Shown here: positions 18,377-28,225 of the stretch, piece by piece
Numbering within the stretch: the stretch's first letter is position 1
Layout: each line of letters starts with the position of its first letter
Source: an uncultured Porphyromonadaceae bacterium
GTDB taxonomy: Bacteria; Bacteroidota; Bacteroidia; Bacteroidales; Muribaculaceae
Direction: 5' to 3'
DNA: 44,263 nt
Assembly (NCBI GenBank): GCA_947176935.1
Contig: CAMWSP010000002.1
Coordinates: 1-44,263 of the forward strand
The notes under the pieces: model-generated
Seen by the model: only the letters and a program-made list of their open reading frames with translations
Database searches by the model: none
What the model was told of the DNA's origin: nothing
Position numbers and translations under genes: made by a program

Positions 18377-18390
18377 AACCAATCAATATC

Positions 18391-21300
18391 ATGAAAATTA
18401 AATTTTTGGCCGCACTGCTGTCGCTGACGGCATTGTGTGCACCCGCGGCTCATTCGGCTGACTTTGTCAACCTCACGCCGCAACCCAAGGAAATGACTGT
18501 TGGCTCCGGTCAACTCGTTTTGCCTCAGGAGTTTAAAATCAATGGCTATAATCTCACCGAAGATATGGCCAATGAAATCACTAAGTTCGGCAATACTTTC
18601 TGCGCCGCCACCGGAAGCAAAATCTCGGTTGTTCTGCTCACTTCGGGCAACGGCGGCGGCAGCCGCGCCGACGAAGCGCTCTTTGCCGTAACCCTCAATT
18701 CCGCCCTCCACGAAGAAGGCTATAAGCTCAATGTAACCGCCGACGGCGTAAACATTGAAGCCGCCACACCGGCCGGTCTGTTCTATGCGTTCCAGACCGT
18801 TATGAAGATTCTGCCTCCCAACGTTATTCTCGGCAAGTATGCCGAAGGCCCCTACGCTCTGCCGGTGGTTGACATCAACGACGAACCCCGCTATCCCTGG
18901 CGCGGTCTGGAAATCGACGTTGCCCGCCATTTCTTCGACGTTGACGAAATCAAAAAGATGATTGACATCATGGCGGTTTACAAGATGAACCGCCTGCACT
19001 GGCACCTGACCGACGACCAGGGCTGGCGCATGGAAATGCCGCAGTATCCGAAGCTCACAACCGAAGTGGCCGCTGCCAAAAACGCCTACTGGTGGGACTT
19101 CGACAACCACGCAAAGTATCTGACCAACGAAATGTATGGCCCTCACTTCTATACCGTTGACCAGATGCGCGAGGTTGTGGCCTACGCCAAGGAACGCCAT
19201 ATTGAAGTGTGCCCCGAAGTTGATATGCCCGGCCACATGCAGTGCGCAATCGCCGCATATCCCGAATTTTCAACCACTCCAGAGGGCGAACACCCCGTGC
19301 GCTACTGGCCCGGCGTGTCGACCGATATTCTCGACATTTCCAATCCGGCGGTAATGAAGTTCCTCAAGGACGTTATTGACTATCTGGTCGATATCTTCCC
19401 CTACGAATATATCCACATCGGCGGCGACGAATGCCCCACAACCGCATGGGCTAACTCGGCAAACTGCCAGGCTTTTAAGCAGGAATATGGCCTCAGCTCC
19501 GACCGCGCAATCCAGAACTGGATGGTCAAGCAGCTGGCCGACTATGCCAAGAAAGACGGCAAGCGCCTGATTTGCTGGAACGAAATCATAACCACCAGCG
19601 GCGCCGACAAGCAGCTGGCCAAGGATGCCGACATTCTGATTTACGCCTGGCTCTCGGCCGGCGCGGCAAACAACCCCTCCAAGCAGGCTGCCGAACTCGG
19701 CCTGCGCTCCGTTTGGTGCTCCACCAGCCACTACTATCTCGACTATCCGCAGTGGTCGGGCTCAGACGAACCCGTTTCAATGGGCTCGACAATAACCCTC
19801 GAAACCGTGTATAACGCCCAACCTGACTACGAAGAAGCCCACAAAGACCTCTATTATGGCGTTAACTGCAATCTCTGGACAGAATATATTGCCGAGCCTA
19901 AACACTTGGAATACAACGCACTGCCCCGAATGATAGCTGTGGCTGAAACCGGTTGGACTCCCGCTGCAAAAAAGAGCTTCGCCGACTTTAAGACGCGCTT
20001 TAATGCTGATACTGAGATGCTTGACCTGGGCAACTACACCTACGGCAAGCACTACGTCGACAACGCCGCCGGCAAGTTCATGCCCGAACCCGGCAAGTAC
20101 TATCGCCTTATCACTCAGGCTGCTCACGATGCGAACCGCAAGGACCGCTGCATCGAGCTGGTTCACGACGGCTGCTCGCTCATCAGCGAAAAGCAGGCTA
20201 CCGTAGGCCGCCTCTGGACTAACATTCAGGCTCCTGCAGGTGCTGATCACTACGATTATCAATACTGGACCTTCGAGGCCGACCCCGCAGGCAGCGGCAA
20301 GTATGCCATGGTGAACCGCGCAGTTCCCGCCGGCTCCGTGAACCCCAACATGCAGGGCTCGAGCGTTAGCGCCAGCTGGAACTACGACAATTCTACCAAG
20401 AACTACAATTTTATTCTCGGCGACCACTATGGCTCCGTTGAGCTGGGCGGCGTTCTGACCATCCGTTCCGAAAAGGGTGCCGACTGGTATCTCAACTGCG
20501 CCCAGATCGGCCAGAAGCAGACCGTGAATAACTGGAGCAATCCGGTCGACGGCAACGGCGGCATGTGGCTCTTCCACCTCGAAGGCTATGTTCCCTCCGG
20601 CGAATCGGGCGTTGCCTTCACTCCGATAACCTCGGGCCTCTATACCTTCAACAGCACCATTGACCGCGGTCCGCTGGCCGTTGTTGACGGCGAACTCGAA
20701 ACCATCGGCTCCGGCCTTTGCGGTGCCACCGGCTGGCAAGTTACCGCCGGCGCCTACAATGACGTGACCAACACCCAGACCCTCACCCTGCGCAATGCGG
20801 CAACCGGCCTTTATATCGCCGGCCTGTCGTCGACCGTTCGCGAAACCACCCAGGGCATCGGCTTCACCGCCAACTTCGGCGGCAACGGCGGCTATGACGT
20901 TCTGTTCACTTCCAACGTGGCCGAAGCGGCCGCAGTTACGCTTCAGCGCGTAGCCGAGGATTCCAACGTTTACTTCCTGCTGGTTGACGGCAAGCGCCTG
21001 TTTGCCCTCGGCCCGAACTCGATTATCGAAACCAACGGCGTCAACGCCCTCGAAGGCTCGCCGCTGCAGCAGGGCGCAGGCTGGACTATCAGCCCCGTCG
21101 GAACAGCCATGAAGGTAACCGTTCTCGACGGTTCCGAGCAGGTTGGAGTATATTATTACTATTCCGCTCAGGAGAATGCCTCCCTGCCTGAGGAGGTTCC
21201 GTATGAACACTACGAATATGTGAGCCACACGACCGGCGCCGTTGAAAACGGTCACCTCAACGTTACTGTAAACGTTAAGCGAGTTTCACGCGACGCCTTT

Positions 21301-22224
21301 ATCCGCCTGGTCGACACCAAGGGCCGCACCTGGGAAGTTGTTAAAACCAGCTGCCCCGTTGGAGCAACCTTCGCCCCCGCGGCTCCCGAGCGCCCCTATC
21401 TGACTTTCGTTGAAAACGGCCCTGTAAGCACCGACACCGTAACCTTCGTTTACTCCACCGATGCCAATGCCGGCATTGCCGCACTCGGCGCCCCGGTAAC
21501 CTCGGTCAAGGCCGGCGGCATCTATGCCATCGAGGATACCCACTCGGCCCGCCATGCTTTCCGCGGCGTTGTTGGCAACCTCGTTGGCGGTGTGCGCTCT
21601 GCTGAAAACGCTTCGCCCAACTTCGTGTGGACCCTGGAGGCTAACGGCAGCAACTTCAACGTGCTCAACGAGGCCACCGGCTTCTACGTTCAGCAGCTCG
21701 AACGCTCCATTGCCGCCAAGGCTGCCGCAACGCCCCATGCCTTCCGATTCACCTATAATAACGACGGCGACTACTGGACCATCTATGACCCGTCGGTCGA
21801 CATGTGTTGGGACGGCGAAGACGGCCTGTTCCTCGTAGGCTGGTATTCTCCCGGCCACCAGATCCGCATCTACAATATCGACGCCTACACTCCGTTCTAC
21901 AGCATCAACATCGTTGAGCGCCTCGACGGCGTAGAATTCGCCTCGCGCACCATTGCCGTCAAAGCCGGCCAGAGCTATATGTTCGCGGCCGATTCGCGCC
22001 CCAACAAGTATCTGATCAACGTTACCGGCCATGAGGACCTCAACAACATATATTCACACAAGAATATCGTTGTTGACTACTCATCCGACGCCGCTATCGA
22101 CGAAGTAGCCGCCGAACCGACCTCGTCCGCTTCCGGCATTTACGACCTCAACGGCGTGCGCCTCAATAAAATAGTGCGCCCCGGCATCTATATTATCAAT
22201 GGCGTTAAAACTCTCGTGAAGTAA
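18391..22224 (+). CDS. Multidomain GH20 beta-N-acetylhexosaminidase with C-terminal sorting domain
   Basis: This exported 1277-residue enzyme would release terminal GlcNAc or GalNAc from glycans such as mucins. It has a signal peptide (about 1-23), a GH20b N-terminal domain (about 25-145) and the GH20 catalytic barrel (about 150-520). The barrel holds HWHLTDDQGWRMEMPQYP, PEVDMPGH and the catalytic pair Asp346-Glu347 in HIGGDEC. About 700 further residues follow, with several beta-rich segments that may be lectin-like (for example YQYWTFEADPAGSGKYAMVNR). The end (GIYDLNGVRLNKI, then PGIYIING) resembles a T9SS sorting domain, implying surface display. Its stop overlaps the next start by 1 nt. 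Confidence 0.9.
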   Translation: MKIKFLAALLSLTALCAPAAHSADFVNLTPQPKEMTVGSGQLVLPQEFKINGYNLTEDMANEITKFGNTFCAATGSKISVVLLTSGNGGGSRADEALFAVTLNSALHEEGYKLNVTADGVNIEAATPAGLFYAFQTVMKILPPNVILGKYAEGPYALPVVDINDEPRYPWRGLEIDVARHFFDVDEIKKMIDIMAVYKMNRLHWHLTDDQGWRMEMPQYPKLTTEVAAAKNAYWWDFDNHAKYLTNEMYGPHFYTVDQMREVVAYAKERHIEVCPEVDMPGHMQCAIAAYPEFSTTPEGEHPVRYWPGVSTDILDISNPAVMKFLKDVIDYLVDIFPYEYIHIGGDECPTTAWANSANCQAFKQEYGLSSDRAIQNWMVKQLADYAKKDGKRLICWNEIITTSGADKQLAKDADILIYAWLSAGAANNPSKQAAELGLRSVWCSTSHYYLDYPQWSGSDEPVSMGSTITLETVYNAQPDYEEAHKDLYYGVNCNLWTEYIAEPKHLEYNALPRMIAVAETGWTPAAKKSFADFKTRFNADTEMLDLGNYTYGKHYVDNAAGKFMPEPGKYYRLITQAAHDANRKDRCIELVHDGCSLISEKQATVGRLWTNIQAPAGADHYDYQYWTFEADPAGSGKYAMVNRAVPAGSVNPNMQGSSVSASWNYDNSTKNYNFILGDHYGSVELGGVLTIRSEKGADWYLNCAQIGQKQTVNNWSNPVDGNGGMWLFHLEGYVPSGESGVAFTPITSGLYTFNSTIDRGPLAVVDGELETIGSGLCGATGWQVTAGAYNDVTNTQTLTLRNAATGLYIAGLSSTVRETTQGIGFTANFGGNGGYDVLFTSNVAEAAAVTLQRVAEDSNVYFLLVDGKRLFALGPNSIIETNGVNALEGSPLQQGAGWTISPVGTAMKVTVLDGSEQVGVYYYYSAQENASLPEEVPYEHYEYVSHTTGAVENGHLNVTVNVKRVSRDAFIRLVDTKGRTWEVVKTSCPVGATFAPAAPERPYLTFVENGPVSTDTVTFVYSTDANAGIAALGAPVTSVKAGGIYAIEDTHSARHAFRGVVGNLVGGVRSAENASPNFVWTLEANGSNFNVLNEATGFYVQQLERSIAAKAAATPHAFRFTYNNDGDYWTIYDPSVDMCWDGEDGLFLVGWYSPGHQIRIYNIDAYTPFYSINIVERLDGVEFASRTIAVKAGQSYMFAADSRPNKYLINVTGHEDLNNIYSHKNIVVDYSSDAAIDEVAAEPTSSASGIYDLNGVRLNKIVRPGIYIINGVKTLVK

Positions 22225-24479
22225 TGAAACTCCGCACCCTTCTTCTCGCCGCCGGCCTGAGCCTTTGCGCTCTGGCCGCCGGCGCTACCGACAGGTTTCT
22301 GAACTTGACCCCCGCGCCGAAAGAAATGGTTGTGGGCAACGGCGATTATCAACTCCCTAAAAAGCTGACTGTTGCCGTTAAGGACCTGCCCGAAGAGATG
22401 GCCGTTGAGGCCTCGCGCTTCGTTGAGGCCCTGAATGCCGCCACCGGCCTCAATGCCCGCACTGTTGCCAAAACCAAAGGCAATCTGACAGTAAAGGTAG
22501 ACTCTTCTATCGCCCCCGAGGGCTATCGCCTCGATGTTGACAAAAAAGGCATAACCCTCGCCGCTTCGGCTCCCGCAGGCCTCTATTTCGGCTTCCAGAC
22601 AATCAAAAAGCTGCTTCCCGCCAACGTTATGGCCGGAGTGAGCCGCCCCGGCGACTACTCGCTGCCCTACGTGGCCATCAACGACGAACCCCGCCTGGAA
22701 TATCGCGGTTTCATGCTCGACGTGAGCCGCCATTTCTTTGATGTTGACGAGCTCAAGCGCATCATTGACCTGATGAGCTACTATAAGATGAACAAGTTCC
22801 ACTGGCACCTGACCGACGACCAGGGCTGGCGCATTGAAATGCCCCAATATCCCAAGCTGCAGACCGTGGGCGCCACTGCCGACAATGTTCAGATAGTTGA
22901 CCGCCACACCAAAACCGAATATTGGCTCAACAAGCCCTACGGCCCCTTCTATTACACTCAGGACCAGCTGCGCGAAATCGTTGACTACGCCGCCAAGCAC
23001 CATATCGAGGTGATTCCCGAAGTAGACATGCCCGGCCACACCATGGCCGTCATGGCTGCCTATCCGGAGTTTTCGACCTACCCCGACGGCGAGCATAAGG
23101 TTGCAGTGACCGGCGGCATTTATGCCGATGTCCTTAACGTTGCCAATCCCGGTGCCATGCAGTTCGTGCGCGACGTTTGCGACGCACTCATCGACATTTT
23201 CCCCGCCACCACAATCCACATTGGCGGCGACGAATGCCCCGACACCAACTGGGTGCGCATTGACGGCGAAGGCAACATAATCGGCGGCAATGCCGAGTGC
23301 ATAGAGCTCTACAAGAAAATGAACATGACCCACCCGCGTCAGCTCCAGAGCCACTTCATTAAGGAGGTGAGCGACTACGTGAAGAGCAAGGGTCGCCACG
23401 TTGCTTTCTGGAACGAGGCTATCTCCGCCAAAGGCACCGACGTTGACAAAGTGCGCGAAACCGACGCCCTTATCTATTGCTGGGTCGGCGCCGATGCCGC
23501 AGTTGACCAGGCAACCGACATGGGGCTGCCCGTGGTCTACACCCCCATAGGCAAACGCGGACCCACAAAGGGCTCGTTCTACATCAACCGCTCGCAGGAC
23601 CCCAACGACCCGCCGGCCAACGGCTATAAGTGTGACGACGTAAAGACCGTTTACGCCACCATTCCCTTCACCGAGCAGGCTCTGGCCAAGCATCCCGAAC
23701 TCTGCAAGGGTGTTCAGGGTACCTTCTGGACCGAGCGCGTGGCCGACCGCGAATATCTCGAATATCTCGCCCTGCCCCGCCTGCTGGCAATCGCCGAAAT
23801 CGGCTGGACCCCCGAAGAGGGCAAAAACTGGGAGTCATTTCAAAAGCGCATGAGCGCCGACCGCGAACTCCTTGACCTCAACGACTATAAGTACTCGCCC
23901 TACCACATGGAAGGCTATGTGGCGCCGACCGGCCCCGCCGCCCAGATGGAGCTGCCCAAAAAGGGAGTATGGTACCGCGTGGTTTCCAATGCCGAGTCGC
24001 CCCGCGGCGGCCGTGTGTGGGAACTCGCCGCCGACGGAACCCTGACCACTTCGGCCCGCATTTCGCAGAAAACCGATGCCGACTACGACCGCCAGTGGTT
24101 CCGCTTCGAGGAGGCTCCCGGCTATCCCGGCCGCTACGCTATAGTGTGCAAAGCCGACTCCACCGGCTCGCTCAAGGGCGCGCCCACCGAAGAATCGCCC
24201 GCCGGCCGCTGGACCTACGAATCGGGCGTGAAGAACCCGGTGTTTACCTTCTCGAATCTCCACTACGGCAACAACACCGACGGTTCACACTGGTATGGCA
24301 TCCACTCCAACGACACCGGCAACAACCAGTTCATGAACGCAGGCATGGCCGCTCAGGGTTTTAACGTCAACATCTACAACAACCCGACCGATAGCTCACA
24401 TTCCTGCTACTGGACCCTCATAGCCGAAGGCGGCCCCGACATCGTAGTCACACCTGCCATGGCATTCCTTTGCTACTAA
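22224..24479 (+). CDS. GH20 beta-N-acetylhexosaminidase
   Basis: This 751-residue paralogue of the preceding enzyme has a signal peptide (MKLRTLLLAAGLSLCALAAGA), a GH20b domain and a GH20 barrel. The barrel has HWHLTDDQGWRIEMPQYPKL, PEVDMPGH and the catalytic Asp336-Glu337 in HIGGDEC. After the barrel (about residue 560) comes one beta-rich domain similar to the first such domain of its neighbour (RQWFRFEEAPGYPGRYAIVCK). It ends abruptly in TPAMAFLCY with no sorting domain. It may therefore stay periplasmic or be C-terminally truncated. Its start overlaps the upstream stop (TAATG), so the two are probably co-translated. Confidence 0.92.
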   Translation: MKLRTLLLAAGLSLCALAAGATDRFLNLTPAPKEMVVGNGDYQLPKKLTVAVKDLPEEMAVEASRFVEALNAATGLNARTVAKTKGNLTVKVDSSIAPEGYRLDVDKKGITLAASAPAGLYFGFQTIKKLLPANVMAGVSRPGDYSLPYVAINDEPRLEYRGFMLDVSRHFFDVDELKRIIDLMSYYKMNKFHWHLTDDQGWRIEMPQYPKLQTVGATADNVQIVDRHTKTEYWLNKPYGPFYYTQDQLREIVDYAAKHHIEVIPEVDMPGHTMAVMAAYPEFSTYPDGEHKVAVTGGIYADVLNVANPGAMQFVRDVCDALIDIFPATTIHIGGDECPDTNWVRIDGEGNIIGGNAECIELYKKMNMTHPRQLQSHFIKEVSDYVKSKGRHVAFWNEAISAKGTDVDKVRETDALIYCWVGADAAVDQATDMGLPVVYTPIGKRGPTKGSFYINRSQDPNDPPANGYKCDDVKTVYATIPFTEQALAKHPELCKGVQGTFWTERVADREYLEYLALPRLLAIAEIGWTPEEGKNWESFQKRMSADRELLDLNDYKYSPYHMEGYVAPTGPAAQMELPKKGVWYRVVSNAESPRGGRVWELAADGTLTTSARISQKTDADYDRQWFRFEEAPGYPGRYAIVCKADSTGSLKGAPTEESPAGRWTYESGVKNPVFTFSNLHYGNNTDGSHWYGIHSNDTGNNQFMNAGMAAQGFNVNIYNNPTDSSHSCYWTLIAEGGPDIVVTPAMAFLCY

Positions 24480-24497
24480 CACACAGCCCCTCCCCAT

Positions 24498-24516
24498 CCC
24501 TCCCCTCAGGGGAGGG
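24498..24516. terminator. GC-rich palindrome after the GH20 genes (possible terminator)
   Basis: A near-perfect inverted repeat of the form CCCTCCCCT-C-AGGGGAGGG starts 19 nt after the second GH20 stop. It can form a strong hairpin but lacks a following T run, so it may be a terminator or merely an RNA-stabilising structure. Confidence 0.4.
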
Positions 24517-24525
24517 GGCTCTTAC

Positions 24526-24632
24526 TATCAACCTTATCAGCCTTATCAGCCTTATCAACCTTATCAACCTCATCAACCTTGTCAACCTTATCAACCTTAT
24601 CAACCTTATTAACCTTATTAACCTTATAACCT
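24526..24632. repeat. 9-bp minisatellite (TATCAACCT)n
   Basis: Eleven full 9-bp units at 24526-24624 follow the consensus TATCAACCT with single-base variants (G for A, C or G near the start, TATTAACCT for the last two). A partial unit runs to about 24632. The array ends 10 nt before the guaA promoter. On both strands it is free of stop codons in some frames, which creates spurious open frames, but no gene is evident. Confidence 0.95.
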
Positions 24633-24642
24633 CCCGAGGGGG

Positions 24643-24674
24643 TTTGGCGGATTCAGTTTTTTTGCGTAACTTTG
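24643..24674 (+). promoter_or_regulatory. guaA promoter
   Basis: TTTG at 24643-24646, a 20-nt spacer and TAACTTTG at 24667-24674 match the Bacteroidetes promoter. The ATG of guaA is 19 nt after the -7 element. This leaves no room for a purine riboswitch in the leader. Confidence 0.75.
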
Positions 24675-24693
24675 CGCCAAATAGCGTTAGTTT

Positions 24694-26220
24694 ATGCAAC
24701 AGAAAATCATTATCCTGGACTTCGGTTCGCAAACCACTCAGCTCATAGGTCGCCGCGTGCGCGAGCTGAACACTTATTGCGAAATCGTTCCGTACAATAA
24801 GTTTCCCGAAGGCGACGATTCGGTAATCGGCGTGATTTTGTCGGGTTCTCCGTTTAGTGTTTATGACGAAAAGGCGTTTAAAATCGATGTTAATGCCTTG
24901 CGTGCCAAAGGGCTGCCTATTCTGGGCATCTGCTATGGCGCCCAGCTGATGGCCTGGGAAAACGGCGGCAATGTTGAGTCGGCGCCCTCGCGCGAGTATG
25001 GCCGTGCGCGACTTGACATGGTAACCGCCTCAAATCCGCTGCTGGCTGATATCGAAAAGGGTGCGCAGGTTTGGATGAGCCATGGCGACACCATTACGCA
25101 GCTTCCGGCGGAGTTCAACATCATAGCTTCGACGGCCGAGGTGCCGGTTGCGGCCTATCAGGTCGGCAGCGAAAAGACCTGGGGCGTTCAGTTCCACCCT
25201 GAGGTTTACCATAGCGAATGCGGCATGCAGCTGCTGCGCAATTTCGTTGTTGGCGTTTGCGGCTCGAAGTGCGACTGGAGCGCCGAGTCGTTTATCGATT
25301 CGACGGTCAAGGAGTTGCGCGCTCAGCTGGGTGACGATAAGGTCGTTCTGGGCCTGAGCGGCGGCGTGGACTCCACGGTTGCCGCAGTGTTGCTCAACAA
25401 GGCCATCGGCAAGAATCTGACCTGCATATTCGTTGACCACGGCATGCTGCGCAAAAACGAGTTCTCTGACGTTATGAAGGCATACGAAGGTCTGGGACTC
25501 AACGTTATCGGCGTTGATGCGTCGGCCGAGTTCTTCAGCGAGCTGGCCGGAGTGACCGACCCCGAGCGCAAGCGCAAAATCATCGGCAAGGGCTTCATCG
25601 ACGTTTTCGACCGCGAAGCCCATAAGGTTACTGATGTCAAGTGGCTTGCCCAGGGTACCATTTATCCCGACTGCATCGAATCGCTGTCGATTACCGGCAC
25701 CGTTATCAAGAGCCACCACAACGTTGGCGGTCTGCCCGAAAAGATGAATCTGAAGCTTTGCGAGCCGCTGCGCCTGCTGTTTAAGGACGAAGTCCGCGCC
25801 GTTGGCCGCGCACTGGGCATTCCCGACCGCCTGATTAAGCGCCATCCGTTCCCGGGCCCGGGTCTGGCAGTGCGCATTCTGGGCGATATCACCCCCGAAA
25901 AGGTTGCCGTTCTTCAGGAGGCCGACAATATTTTCATCGAGGGCTTGCGCAAGTGGGACCTCTACGACAAGGTTTGGCAGGCCGGCGCCATTTTGCTGCC
26001 GGTTCAGAGCGTTGGCGTTATGGGCGACGAACGCACCTATGAACGCGCGGTTGCTCTGCGCGCCGTGACCTCGACCGACGCCATGACCGCCGACTGGGCT
26101 CATCTGCCGTATGAATTCATGGCCGAGGTGTCGAACGAAATAATCAACAAGGTTCGCGGAGTGAACCGCGTTTGCTACGACATCTCCTCCAAGCCGCCGG
26201 CAACCATTGAATGGGAATAA
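24694..26220 (+). CDS. guaA: GMP synthase (glutamine-hydrolysing)
   Basis: GuaA converts XMP to GMP using ATP and ammonia from glutamine. The 508-residue product has a class I glutamine amidotransferase domain at about 1-190, with the nucleophile Cys80 in GICYGAQ and the dyad in FHPEVYHSE. The ATP pyrophosphatase domain has SGGVDS at 222-227. The C-terminal dimerisation domain has [15 protein letters not shown] and ends in [14 protein letters not shown], the usual GuaA terminus. Confidence 0.98.
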   Translation: MQQKIIILDFGSQTTQLIGRRVRELNTYCEIVPYNKFPEGDDSVIGVILSGSPFSVYDEKAFKIDVNALRAKGLPILGICYGAQLMAWENGGNVESAPSREYGRARLDMVTASNPLLADIEKGAQVWMSHGDTITQLPAEFNIIASTAEVPVAAYQVGSEKTWGVQFHPEVYHSECGMQLLRNFVVGVCGSKCDWSAESFIDSTVKELRAQLGDDKVVLGLSGGVDSTVAAVLLNKAIGKNLTCIFVDHGMLRKNEFSDVMKAYEGLGLNVIGVDASAEFFSELAGVTDPERKRKIIGKGFIDVFDREAHKVTDVKWLAQGTIYPDCIESLSITGTVIKSHHNVGGLPEKMNLKLCEPLRLLFKDEVRAVGRALGIPDRLIKRHPFPGPGLAVRILGDITPEKVAVLQEADNIFIEGLRKWDLYDKVWQAGAILLPVQSVGVMGDERTYERAVALRAVTSTDAMTADWAHLPYEFMAEVSNEIINKVRGVNRVCYDISSKPPATIEWE

Positions 26221-26268
26221 ATCGTTGAAAATAAATCTGATAACCAAAAACAATAAATTATAAAAGAT

Positions 26269-26700
26269 ATGATTAAGGGTATTCTGAGCATAGCAGGCCG
26301 CCCCGGCCTGTATAAACTGATACAGAGCGGCCGCGGCTCGCTGATTGTTGAACAGCTCCAGACCGGCAAGCGCCTGCCGGTTCAGCAGCGCGACCGCGTG
26401 ATTTCGCTGGCCGACGTTGCAATGTATACCGAAGGCGACGACGTGCCTCTGGGCCAGGTTCTCACCTCGCTGGCCGACGTTGCCGGCAGCAAGGAAGTCG
26501 ATATCAAGCAGGTTGAGACAGAAGGCCTGCGCGAATTTTTCGGCAAGGTGCTTCCCGATTATGACCGCGAGCGCGTTCATGTTTCCGACATCCGCAAGCT
26601 GCTGAGCTGGTATAACATCCTCGTGGCCTCCGGCATCACCGAGTTCCTTGATCCCGAAGAAGAGGAAAAGTCTGCTGAAAACGAGGCTCCGGCCGAATAA
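26269..26700 (+). CDS. DUF5606 family protein
   Basis: This 143-residue soluble protein has no signal peptide. It starts MIKGILSIAGRPGLYKLIQ and carries YTEGDDVPLGQVL, with an acidic tail (DPEEEEKSAENEAPAE). I recognise this as the DUF5606 family, widespread in Bacteroidetes, of unknown function. The N-terminal 55 residues look like a small beta domain (GRPGLYKLI, then GSLIVEQL) that might bind nucleic acid or a partner. It follows guaA by 48 nt. Confidence 0.8.
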   Translation: MIKGILSIAGRPGLYKLIQSGRGSLIVEQLQTGKRLPVQQRDRVISLADVAMYTEGDDVPLGQVLTSLADVAGSKEVDIKQVETEGLREFFGKVLPDYDRERVHVSDIRKLLSWYNILVASGITEFLDPEEEEKSAENEAPAE

Positions 26701-26713
26701 ATCTGACAGAGCT

Positions 26714-27778
26714 ATGAAACGGTTGCTGCTAACCCTTTTCGCCGCCCTGACGCTGGCCGGCATGTCGGCCCAAGCCCCGGGAGGCAAGATGCAATATCGA
26801 GTTTATGGCGTGGCGTTCTATAATCTCGAAAACCTTTTCGATACCATCAACAACAACGGCACCTACGACAAGGAATTCTCGCCCGAGGGTGCCCGCCAGT
26901 GGAACGGCCATAAATATTGGAGCAAAATCAACAAGCTCGCCTATGCCATTTCGCAGATGACCAGCACCACCACTCCGCTGGGCCCGGCCATTATCGGCGT
27001 GAGCGAAATTGAAAACAAGTCGGTTCTCGACGACCTGGTGGCTGCCGATGCCATCCGCACATGGAATCTGCAGGTTGTTCACCATGATTCGCCCGACCGT
27101 CGCGGCGTCGACGTTGGTCTGCTCTATAATCCCCGCTTCTTCAAGTTCGAGAGCGTTACCAACCACCGGCTGCACATTCCGAGCAACGAGCATTTCCGCA
27201 CCCGCGACCAGATGTGTGTTACCGGTATGCTTGGCAACCGCCGCGTGTCGGTAATCGTGAACCACTGGCCTTCGCGCCTGGGCGGTCAGGAGCAGAGCAG
27301 CTATCTGCGCGAGGCAGCCGCCGACCTGAGCAAACACATTGCCGACTCCATCTGGGCCGTTGACCCTGACCGCGGCATCTTCGTTATGGGCGACTTGAAC
27401 GACGACCCCGACGACCGCAGTGTGGTTGAGCACCTCGGCGCCGTTAAGCACGCCAAAGACGCCGCTCCGCATGTGTTTTATAACCCGTTTTGGGCGGTTT
27501 TGCGCGACCAGGGCGTAGGCACTCTGGCCTATAAGGGCGCCTGGAACCTGTTCGACCAGATTGTTGTTTCCGGCAATCTGCTCAAGGAGAACTCCGGCCA
27601 GCTTGACCTGCAGTATTTCAAGAACGTTGTTCATAACCATGACTTCCTGATTGACACCAACGGCACCCGCAAGGGCTATCCGCTGCGCACTTTCTCGGGC
27701 GGCGCTTGGCTCGACGGCTACTCCGACCACTTCCCCACCGAGGTGTTTCTCAAACAGGCGGTCATGCCCAAACGCTGA
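26714..27778 (+). CDS. Exported endonuclease/exonuclease/phosphatase family protein
   Basis: This 354-residue protein starts at the ATG at 26714, which begins a signal peptide (MKRLLLTLFAALTLAGMSAQA). An in-frame ATG at 26648 lies inside the previous gene and adds basic non-family residues. The DNase I-like metal-dependent fold shows in FYNLENLFDT, GVSEIENKSVL, DRRGVDVGLLYN, VNHWPSR, MGDLNDDP and the C-terminal catalytic YSDHFP. All key Asp, Glu, Asn and His positions seem present, so it is probably active as a periplasmic or secreted nuclease or phosphodiesterase. The substrate is unknown. Confidence 0.88.
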   Translation: MKRLLLTLFAALTLAGMSAQAPGGKMQYRVYGVAFYNLENLFDTINNNGTYDKEFSPEGARQWNGHKYWSKINKLAYAISQMTSTTTPLGPAIIGVSEIENKSVLDDLVAADAIRTWNLQVVHHDSPDRRGVDVGLLYNPRFFKFESVTNHRLHIPSNEHFRTRDQMCVTGMLGNRRVSVIVNHWPSRLGGQEQSSYLREAAADLSKHIADSIWAVDPDRGIFVMGDLNDDPDDRSVVEHLGAVKHAKDAAPHVFYNPFWAVLRDQGVGTLAYKGAWNLFDQIVVSGNLLKENSGQLDLQYFKNVVHNHDFLIDTNGTRKGYPLRTFSGGAWLDGYSDHFPTEVFLKQAVMPKR

Positions 27779-27787
27779 TTCGGTTAA

Positions 27788-28225
27788 ATGCTGAAAGTTA
27801 AAATCGTAAATAAAAGTCCGTTTGCGCTCCCGGCCTACGAAACATTCGAGGCCGCGGGCATGGACGTGCGTGCCAACCTGGCCGAACCGTTCACTCTGGA
27901 GCCCGGTGAGCGCACCCTGGTGCCCACCGGCCTGTTCATGCAGCTGCCCTCGGGCTATGAGTGTCAGGTAAGGCCGCGTTCGGGGCTGGCGCTGAAAAAG
28001 GGCATTACGGTGCTCAATACCCCCGGCACCATCGACGCCGACTATCGCGGCGAGGTTGGCATCATACTCATCAATCTATCGAAGGACCCCTTTGTTATCA
28101 ACCCCGGCGAGCGCATTGCGCAGCTCGTTGTGAAGCAATACACCCGCGTTGAGTGGGAGCAGGTTGAGCGCCTCGATCAGACGCAGCGCGGCGACGGAGC
28201 CTTCGGCCATTCCGGAACAAATTGA
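27788..28225 (+). CDS. dut: dUTP diphosphatase
   Basis: Dut hydrolyses dUTP to dUMP, keeping uracil out of DNA and feeding dTMP synthesis. The 145-residue trimeric-type enzyme has the five family motifs: [44 protein letters not shown] and the C-terminal [10 protein letters not shown]. The last is a slightly divergent form of the usual RGxGGFGSTG. Its stop overlaps the TTG start of the next gene. Confidence 0.96.
   Translation: MLKVKIVNKSPFALPAYETFEAAGMDVRANLAEPFTLEPGERTLVPTGLFMQLPSGYECQVRPRSGLALKKGITVLNTPGTIDADYRGEVGIILINLSKDPFVINPGERIAQLVVKQYTRVEWEQVERLDQTQRGDGAFGHSGTN

Noticed and set aside
24480-24693. Possible purine riboswitch before guaA
   Set aside because: The promoter ends 19 nt before the ATG, leaving no space for one.
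24448-24732. A small frame with RLI repeats on the minus strand
   Set aside because: It is the translation of the 9-bp minisatellite and lacks start signals or a plausible protein.
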